Below, piece after piece: positions 8,305-14,115 of a DNA stretch of 35,847 nt (the stretch's first letter is position 1; the number at the start of each line of letters is the position of its first letter). A model generated the notes under the pieces. It made no database searches. It had not been told where the DNA came from and saw only the letters and a program-made list of their open reading frames with translations. The position numbers were made by a program, and so were the translations under genes. This DNA comes from Alphaproteobacteria bacterium (GTDB lineage Bacteria > Pseudomonadota > Alphaproteobacteria > Rhodospirillales > Casp-alpha2), in assembly GCA_024279135.1 (NCBI GenBank), contig JAJRRU010000037.1:1-35847 (forward strand), given 5' to 3'.

Positions 8305-9170
8305 ACGCCTATCTGGCATTTGCCTTCACTGCGGGTGCGGTAGCGACCGTAAATCCGTGCGGGTTTGCCATGCTGCCGGCTTACTTCGCTCGTCAGCTTG
8401 GAGAGGATTCCGGCGATGATGAACAAATAGCATTAAGTTTCCTGCGCGTAATTCGTTCAGGAATCGGTGTTACCATCGGCTTCGTTCTCGTGTTCGGAGC
8501 CGCTAGTGGTGCCATGGCCCTGGGAGCGTCCTGGCTGGGATCAGCATTGCCCCTTGTTGGGTTCAGCCTTGGTATTGTTTTGACGCTAGCCGGGCTCGTC
8601 ACCTTGGCAGATTTGCATTTTGCGTGGTTGCCTGCCATTAAGGTGTGTCGAACTGTTGATAATCGTCACGGCAGTCTGATGTTCGGTATCGGCTTTGGGG
8701 CGGTTTCTCTGTCTTGTACATTGCCGATCTTCCTTGCTGCCGTTGGCGTGGCGACGACTGGAAATCTCTTAACCAGTACCGTGAATCTGTTCGCGTATGC
8801 TGCTGGCATGGGCACAGTTCTGACCATGCTCGGACTCGTTGCGGCATCCACTCGCCAGGGAATGGGGAGTGGATCGCCTCGAATTACGTATCTGTTACGT
8901 CGGTTGAGCGGACTTCTTATCCTGTTGGCGGGTATCTACATCACGTTCTATTGGGGCATCGCCATCTTTGGCGATCCTCTGGCTGACGGAAGTAATCTCT
9001 TGATGACGGGTGAGCGAATTTCGGGGTTGCTCAGAGGCTGGCTCGGAAGTGGCTTTGGCCAGGAAATTATAGTGATTTCTTTCGCCTTTATCCTTGCTAC
9101 CGGATTTGGGCTGCTTTTGGTCCGTAGCCGCTCTTCAGCAAATGCAAGGCATACGGAGATTGAGCGATGA
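8301..9170 (+). CDS. CcdA/DsbD-like membrane thiol-redox protein in mer operon 1
   Basis: I place the start at TTG 8301. AAGGAG (8287-8292) lies 8 bases upstream, TTGA overlaps the previous stop, and the frame upstream encodes no sensible protein. The 289-residue product has about six to seven membrane segments and the CcdA family motifs TVNPCGFAMLPAYF (C20) and AVSLSCTLPIFLA (C139). CcdA proteins move reducing equivalents from cytoplasmic thioredoxin across the membrane. In a mer operon it could keep periplasmic MerP or MerT cysteines reduced; that is inference. It ends 12 bases from the convergent CDF pseudogene. Confidence 0.8.
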   Translation: MNAYLAFAFTAGAVATVNPCGFAMLPAYFARQLGEDSGDDEQIALSFLRVIRSGIGVTIGFVLVFGAASGAMALGASWLGSALPLVGFSLGIVLTLAGLVTLADLHFAWLPAIKVCRTVDNRHGSLMFGIGFGAVSLSCTLPIFLAAVGVATTGNLLTSTVNLFAYAAGMGTVLTMLGLVAASTRQGMGSGSPRITYLLRRLSGLLILLAGIYITFYWGIAIFGDPLADGSNLLMTGERISGLLRGWLGSGFGQEIIVISFAFILATGFGLLLVRSRSSANARHTEIER

Positions 9171-9182
9171 CCAGACTCAGTG

Positions 9183-9779
9183 TCACTCTGCCGCAGCCGC
9201 AGTGATGGAAGTGTCCCGAAATTCCTGAAATGCTTGTCGAATAATTTGTGTCGCAGACCAAAGGAATAACCCCGCCATTAAGATGGCGACGATCAGATCG
9301 GGCTATGCACTTGTTGTTATCCACACTCCGCCAGCCGCCAACATGACTGCAATATTTCCAATGGCGTCGTTGCGGCTGCATAGCCAAACGGAGCGCACGT
9401 TGGCATCACCGTTACGATAGCGAAGGAAGAGCAAGACAGTTAAACTATTTGCCAACAGTGCCAGGAAACCAATCAGCCCCATGACTTCGGCTTGGGGCAA
9501 ACCGAGAACAAAGACCTGGTAAATTGTTGAACCAAAAACCCAAAGCCCCATACCTGCGAGGCTGAACCCTTTGAGCAAGGCGGCGGTCGTTCGCGCCCGG
9601 ACAGACATACCGATAACATACAGGCTGAGGCCATATGTCATCGTGTCACCAAGAAAATCGAGTGCATCAGCCTGCAAAGCCTGCGAACCGGCCAGTGCAC
9701 CAGCCGTTATCTCGACAAAAAACATACCGCCATTAATGACGATGACAGCCCATAACGCGCGTTTGAAGCCCTTTGACAC
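9183..9779 (-). pseudogene. Cation diffusion facilitator (CDF) transporter with internal amber codon
   Basis: The frame from 9779 encodes a short CDF-family protein (about 198 codons): membrane segments from WAVIVINGGMFFVEITAGALAG, the metal-site motif DALDFLGDTMTYGLSL, and a later SRNDAIGNIAVMLAAGGVW. At 9303-9305 an in-frame TAG stands in the series TTSA-stop-PDLIVAILMAGLFLW, where the family has Trp (TGG to TAG, one base). Beyond it the frame continues cleanly to TGA at 9183. The product would lose its last membrane helix. The gene is divergent from a frameshifted MerR-like gene, so the whole efflux unit appears decayed. A sequencing error or amber suppression could also explain the codon. 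Confidence 0.8.
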
Positions 9780-9836
9780 GCCTTCGAATTTGGGTTGGTT
9801 CTGACAGCATTAACCGCTCATTATCTATTTTTCCTT

Positions 9837-9869
9837 GGGTAATCATCGGGTAATTGACGGATAATTGAC
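9837..9869. repeat. Three 11-bp tandem repeats in the CDF/MerR intergenic region
   Basis: Three head-to-tail copies of an 11-bp unit, GGGTAATCATC, GGGTAATTGAC and GGATAATTGAC, lie in the 143-bp gap between the divergent genes. The period is one helical turn, so all copies present the same face of the DNA. They could be binding sites for a regulator or a simple slippage product. No family match is known to me. Confidence 0.6.
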
Positions 9870-9881
9870 TCGCCTTACATA

Positions 9882-9912
9882 AAGCTAACATCTACAATAA
9901 CTAGAGCTTCAA
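9882..9912 (-). promoter_or_regulatory. Possible MerR-type promoter of the CDF gene
   Basis: On the minus strand TTGAAG (9912-9907) is followed after 19 bases by TAGCTT (9887-9882). The spacer contains the partial dyad CTCTA-N7-TAGAT. The 19-bp spacer and dyad position fit a MerR-family controlled promoter for the divergent efflux gene, but both hexamers are weak. Confidence 0.4.
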
Positions 9913-9922
9913 GGAAAAAATG

Positions 9923-10350
9923 ATGTCAAAACCCTTAACAATTGGTCGTGTAGTCAAGGCCACCGGATGCAAGGTCCAGACGATCCGGTATTACGAGCAA
10001 ATCGGTTTGCTACCAAAACCATTTCGCTCCGAAGGAAATCAACGGTTTTATGGAAAATCGATGTAGACCGGTTAATGTTCATTCGTCATGCGCGGGATCT
10101 GGGTTTTACCTTACAGGCCATCCGAGACCTTTTAAGCCTTTCGGAAGCCCCTGAGCAATCCTGCGAGACCGCCGATAAAATAGCCCAATTCCAACTAAAG
10201 GAAATCGAACATCGTATTTCCCGGCTGCATGCATTGAAAATCGAGATGGAGCGGATGATCGAGCAATGCAAGGGAGGCAATATTGCAGATTGCCGGATTA
10301 TTGAAGTATTAAGTAATCACGCGCTTTGTCATGCAGATAAACATACTTGA
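9923..10350 (+). pseudogene. MerR-family regulator, frameshifted
   Basis: From ATG 9923 the frame gives a normal MerR N-terminus (LTIGRVVKATGCKVQTIRYY, then EQIGLLPKPFRSEG and NQRFYGK) and then runs into TAG at 10064. The second half (DVDRLMFIRHARDLGFTLQA and onward) continues in the +2 frame to 10350. The shift falls at the A run 10054-10057; one extra A would restore GKIDVDRL. The C-terminal half has SCET, QCKGG and DCRII cysteines with a 7-residue gap between the last two, like the regulator at 4937. It is the natural partner of the divergent CDF gene, which is also broken. Confidence 0.8.
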
Positions 10351-10413
10351 GAATGAAATGAATGGCATTATTCTGTGTTATGGCACGGAGCCTGATATCG
10401 AGAGAGGCGTTTT

Positions 10414-10848
10414 ATGGAAACACTGACGATAAGCAAGGCCGCTAATCATGCAGGCGTCAACGTTGAAACAATCCGTTTCTATGAACGCAAGGGGCTGATT
10501 GTGCAGCCCCTCAAGCCTCGTGATGGCGGGTACAGGACCTACCCGAACGAAACCATACAAAGAATTCGTTTTATTCGCCAAGCCCAGGAACTCGGTTTTT
10601 CTCTGCGCGAGATTGAAGAATTGCTGACGCTCCGGGCCGAACCCGATACCGATTGCGCCGACGTTCGCAAGCGAGCGAGTGCAAAGCTGGAAGAAGTCGA
10701 ACGCAAGATTGTCCAACTGGAAAAAATTGGTTCTGCGCTTCAAACTGTCATCGCCTCTTGTCCTTCACGCGGCGGGCTGGATAGCTGTTCAATAATCGAA
10801 GCGATGGAAAATCCGGCGTTAAAGAGCCGCAAGCACCAAAAAGTCTGA
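10414..10848 (+). CDS. merR: Mercury-responsive regulator MerR (canonical Hg type)
   Basis: A 144-residue protein closely following Tn501-type MerR: LTISKAANHAGVNVETIRFY, the turn ERKGLIVQPLKP and RFIRQAQELGFSLREIEELL. The three Hg-binding cysteines are at C81, C116 and C125, with the 8-residue gap (CPSRGGLDSC) seen in Tn501 MerR. The family represses and, with Hg(II), activates from one site by untwisting a 19-bp spacer. A textbook merO site lies 70 bases after its stop, in front of the following operon and on the same strand, an unusual layout because merR is normally divergent from its target. Confidence 0.88.
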   Translation: METLTISKAANHAGVNVETIRFYERKGLIVQPLKPRDGGYRTYPNETIQRIRFIRQAQELGFSLREIEELLTLRAEPDTDCADVRKRASAKLEEVERKIVQLEKIGSALQTVIASCPSRGGLDSCSIIEAMENPALKSRKHQKV

Positions 10849-10917
10849 CTTTTCGGGTGCGTGACACGCGCGCAAGGCCTTCCTTTGTTCGCAATTATAT
10901 TCGTCGGAAATTACGGG

Positions 10918-10948
10918 TTGACTCCGTACTGTGGTACGGCAGTTATCA
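10918..10948 (+). promoter_or_regulatory. Canonical merO/Pmer-type promoter of the second operon
   Basis: TTGACT (10918-10923), 19 bp, then TTATCA (10943-10948). The spacer opens with CCGTAC-TGTG-GTACGG (10924-10939). From memory this is almost identical to the Tn501/Tn21 merO (TTGACTCCGTACATGAGTACGG), including the GTAC half-sites MerR contacts. It makes the five-gene operon at 11024-16635 a predicted direct Hg(II)-MerR target. Confidence 0.85.
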
Positions 10949-11023
10949 TTCCTTTCTGTGGTCGAGAAATGTAGCACATTTCCCGTGCCTTGATTTTTCG
11001 CTTCACTGCGGAAAGGAAGACCA

Positions 11024-11764
11024 ATGCCCGATTTTGCGATGTTGCTCGATCAGATATCAATTGCATCACCGCTTGCGTTCGCCCTCGTTGCCCTCGTCGG
11101 GCTGGTCATGGGTATAGCACCCAGTTCTCTGCCACTGTATTCCGTGGTGGTCGGTTATGCCGTAACGGTGCCTGGGGACGAGACGCCCTCATCTGGGAAC
11201 AAAGGCTTTGTTCTCGCTTCTGGCTTTGTTCTCGGGATGGCGACGGTGGATGGCGCTATAGGAGCCCTGTTCGGTTTTCTCGGAAACGCTGTTATTGGGT
11301 TCATGACTGATTACTTGGCCCTCACCAACCTGATAATCGCCATGCTTCTTATGGTGTTTGGTTTGGCGCTGCTGAGAAAAATTCGTATTAATTTTCCTGT
11401 TTTAAAGCCTGCTTTCCGGAAAGCGGGATCGTTCCGGGGTGCCTATGTGCTTGGCATTCCGTTCGGACTGTCCACTTGTCCCGCTTGCTCGCCAATGATT
11501 TTACCAATCCTCGGTGCCGCAGCCGCGACAGGAACGCCATGGTTGGGTGCTGCTCTGCTTTTTATTTTTGGTATTGCTCGTGGAGTCCCGCTCCTGGTCG
11601 TTGGATCGATTGTCGGTTCAGCGGCAAAGATGCACCGGTTCTCTTCATTGGTTCCAGCGTTTGAAAAAATCAGCGGCATTCTTTTGATCCTGGTTGCGCT
11701 CTATTTCCTGTACGAAAGTGCTGCCTATTTGGGCTATGTCACCCCCTTCCGGTTTCTTTTTTGA
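11024..11764 (+). CDS. CcdA-like membrane protein, first gene of the Hg-regulated operon
   Basis: 246 residues starting at ATG 11024 (AAGGAAG upstream), with about six membrane segments. It resembles CcdA/DsbD-beta proteins but is unusual. Where the family has NPC in the first helix, this one has MGIAPSSLPLYSVVVGYA, without cysteine. The later helix carries FGLSTCPACSPMILP (C152, C155), a CXXC instead of the single family cysteine. It might be a thiol-redox or metal-moving protein rather than a standard electron conduit. About 75 bases downstream of the -10 of the merO promoter. Confidence 0.7.
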   Translation: MPDFAMLLDQISIASPLAFALVALVGLVMGIAPSSLPLYSVVVGYAVTVPGDETPSSGNKGFVLASGFVLGMATVDGAIGALFGFLGNAVIGFMTDYLALTNLIIAMLLMVFGLALLRKIRINFPVLKPAFRKAGSFRGAYVLGIPFGLSTCPACSPMILPILGAAAATGTPWLGAALLFIFGIARGVPLLVVGSIVGSAAKMHRFSSLVPAFEKISGILLILVALYFLYESAAYLGYVTPFRFLF

Positions 11765-11776
11765 TGAAAGTTGATC

Positions 11777-11989
11777 ATGAACACTCTCGATTTAACTATT
11801 AACGGCATGCACTGCGATGGCTGTGCGAACCGCATTCACTCACTGCTCGAAAAGGAGATCGGCGTTCGCAAGGTTTCCATCTCGCATGAAGTGGGAACAG
11901 GGAGTGTTGTTTTTAATTCGCAGGCAATTGATGAGGAAAAAATCATCACGATTATTGAGCATGCTGGCTTCACCGTTGGGAGGGCGTAA
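11777..11989 (+). CDS. Cytoplasmic HMA-domain metal carrier (MerP/CopZ-like)
   Basis: A 70-residue single-domain protein starting at ATG 11777. It has the motif NGMHCDGCANRI (C13, C16) and the beta-alpha-beta-beta-alpha-beta pattern of heavy-metal-associated domains. There is no signal peptide, so unlike MerP it should act in the cytoplasm, delivering metal to the HMA domains of the ATPase encoded downstream, as CopZ does for CopA. It lies between two CcdA-like genes. Confidence 0.85.
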   Translation: MNTLDLTINGMHCDGCANRIHSLLEKEIGVRKVSISHEVGTGSVVFNSQAIDEEKIITIIEHAGFTVGRA

Positions 11990-11995
11990 GGCGTG

Positions 11996-12667
11996 ATGGA
12001 TATCGATATGATTAATCTGGTGTTGATTCCCGTAGGGCTTGGGCTTTTCGGCTTTGTTGAGCCTTGCTCGGTTGGCTCCAGCCTGTTGTTTCTAAAGTTT
12101 ATCGAAGGCCGAGATCGAGCTTCAAAAATCTCCCAGGCAACCATTTTTATGATAACTCGTGCGCTATTTATCGGCACAATGGGGGCGGGGGCAGCACTTT
12201 TTGGTGCCTTGTTCATCGATCTTCAAAAAGGCGGATGGCTGTTGCTTGGCGCAGTTTACATCCTGCTGGGAATTCTTTTTTTACTCGGTAAGGGGGGCGT
12301 TCTATCCCGGTCTATCGGGGTTGGCATGGCTCGAATTTCCGGAAAGCGCGGCAGCGCCGCCTTTGGTGTCCTGTTCGGACTCAATATTCCAGCCTGCGCG
12401 GCACCCCTGATATTTGCCCTGCTTGGCGCAACGGCTGTGGGAACCGGAGCCAATGCGACAAAAGGGTTCGTTACTCTGGCACTGTTTGGCCTGGCATTGT
12501 CTCTGCCGCTGGTGGCGGCGTTAGTGTTTGCCCCTGCACGCCGCGTCCTTGATCGTCTCGCGGGCCTGTCGGTCCGCATGCCGTTTTGGACTGGGGTGCT
12601 GTTCGTGGCGCTTGGCTTATGGTCGATGTACTTCGGCCTGTTTGTAAACCTGGAGGATTGGACATGA
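11996..12667 (+). CDS. CcdA-like membrane protein, second copy in the Hg-regulated operon
   Basis: 223 residues from ATG 11996, six predicted membrane helices in two related halves. Both family cysteines are present: FGFVEPCSVGSSLLFL (C24) and LNIPACAAPLIF (C134). This is the layout expected of a CcdA-type transporter of reducing equivalents. It starts 7 bases after the HMA gene, and its stop overlaps the next start (ATGA at 12664-12667). The periplasmic acceptor of its electrons is not obvious, because the next gene product has no cysteine. Confidence 0.8.
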   Translation: MDIDMINLVLIPVGLGLFGFVEPCSVGSSLLFLKFIEGRDRASKISQATIFMITRALFIGTMGAGAALFGALFIDLQKGGWLLLGAVYILLGILFLLGKGGVLSRSIGVGMARISGKRGSAAFGVLFGLNIPACAAPLIFALLGATAVGTGANATKGFVTLALFGLALSLPLVAALVFAPARRVLDRLAGLSVRMPFWTGVLFVALGLWSMYFGLFVNLEDWT

Positions 12668-14106
12668 ATAAAACACTCTCAATTATTACTCTGGTCGGCT
12701 CCCTGTGGGCTTCGGCTTTGATGGCTGGCGATCAAGGGTTTCACTACGACGAAAAAAGTGTCGAGTCCGCCACTTATTACGCCGCTATTACCAACCTCGC
12801 CAACGCCGTCATGTTCTCCGGACTTGGTGAGAAACTGATAATTTCGCCTTATGAGCGGGATGACTGGTTGCGCCGGGCGGGATTTGTTACCCGTCCACCG
12901 ATGCCTGACATGGGAATTGTCGGCCCGGTTTATGCGTCGTCAGAACCAACTTTCGAGAAGGCCCCTGACTTTTCGAAACCAGAGACCTTGCGCTGGAAAC
13001 CTGGCAACTTTAATAGAACGCTTGATCCCGGTGCCCAGGCCTGGACTTTGCTGAAAATCACCAGCCCGCAGTTCCATCTTCAGTTTCACGACTTGCCGGA
13101 AAACAGAATAGCGGCATTGATGATGGTGCCGCAGGCGCGTGTTCAGGCCAGTGTTCTTGATGATCGCCTTCGCAATGATGATGGCGTATTCGCACCCCGG
13201 TTGCCTGATGGGAAATTCCTTGAACCAGCCCCCCGCGATCAGGCAGCGGTGCTGTGGGCGGCATCCAGTTTGATTCTTGCCGGGAGTAGTTCACGCGATG
13301 ACTACTGGCATATGGCTTATGGTGATCTTACCAAGGCCGATAATTACCGCCTTCTAGCAGATCATGCGTTTGCGGCTATCAATACCTTACCTCCGCAAGA
13401 TGCGGCAGACCGCGCCATCGCTATTGAGGCTCTCGGTCTTTATGCCCTGGCTGTGCGTGATGATAGTAAGCGAAGCCGCGCCATCAAGTTTGCCCGTAAG
13501 CAGGCCGTGGCACTGATGGGGACAACCGAAACCAGCCTCGAAGATATTGCCTTGAGTATCTACGGCCTTGTTGAGGCAAGCCGGTTACTTAATGACACGA
13601 GCTATGCGGTCTCCGCCGCTGAACGATACCGCTCTGCTTTAAAACCCTTATGGAATGAAAGCGCAGGTGTTTTTCTGCCAATGAGTGGCAAGGGTGTCTA
13701 TACGCCGGTCACGGCCGGTGCGGTCGTCGCCGCGCTCAACGCCATGCGTTGGTACGGTCCTGATGAACTGGCGGGGGATGCGGGGCTACTCTATCCTCGT
13801 TTCTTTGAGAACGCTCTCATCCGCTCCGGTATGCTGCGCGCCAGCCCGCTTGCATTGGTCAGCAAGAAATACCGCGATGCTCAACCAGCGGCCAATTTCG
13901 CCCATCCCCTGTTGCCTGATTCAAAAGACACCGGCATTGCGCCAGTTTTTGCCGCCGAGGTCATCTTTGATGGCGGAACATGGTCGGTGACCAATACGAT
14001 CTTTAACACTAGTTCCGCCATGTTCCTGTCGAACATGCTGGCCTTGAAGAGTGATGGGCGCGCCGATCCATTTTTACCTGACGATCTGTTGGCAACGATC
14101 CGCTAA
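12664..14106 (+). CDS. Exported cysteine-free protein of unknown function in the Hg-regulated operon
   Basis: 480 residues from ATG 12664, chosen because GGAGG lies 8 bases upstream, the start overlaps the previous stop, and a signal peptide follows (about 1-21, LSIITLVGSLWASALMA). The mature protein is rich in helices with many Ala, Leu, Asp and Trp, and the middle (about 200-420) has a repeating helical-hairpin look, as in alpha/alpha toroids. I recognise no catalytic motif. It contains no cysteine, striking for a periplasmic protein encoded with thiol-redox proteins under Hg control. It might be a periplasmic factor for the ATPase or the CcdA proteins; that is a guess from context. Confidence 0.7.
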   Translation: MNKTLSIITLVGSLWASALMAGDQGFHYDEKSVESATYYAAITNLANAVMFSGLGEKLIISPYERDDWLRRAGFVTRPPMPDMGIVGPVYASSEPTFEKAPDFSKPETLRWKPGNFNRTLDPGAQAWTLLKITSPQFHLQFHDLPENRIAALMMVPQARVQASVLDDRLRNDDGVFAPRLPDGKFLEPAPRDQAAVLWAASSLILAGSSSRDDYWHMAYGDLTKADNYRLLADHAFAAINTLPPQDAADRAIAIEALGLYALAVRDDSKRSRAIKFARKQAVALMGTTETSLEDIALSIYGLVEASRLLNDTSYAVSAAERYRSALKPLWNESAGVFLPMSGKGVYTPVTAGAVVAALNAMRWYGPDELAGDAGLLYPRFFENALIRSGMLRASPLALVSKKYRDAQPAANFAHPLLPDSKDTGIAPVFAAEVIFDGGTWSVTNTIFNTSSAMFLSNMLALKSDGRADPFLPDDLLATIR

Positions 14107-14115
14107 AGGAGATAT

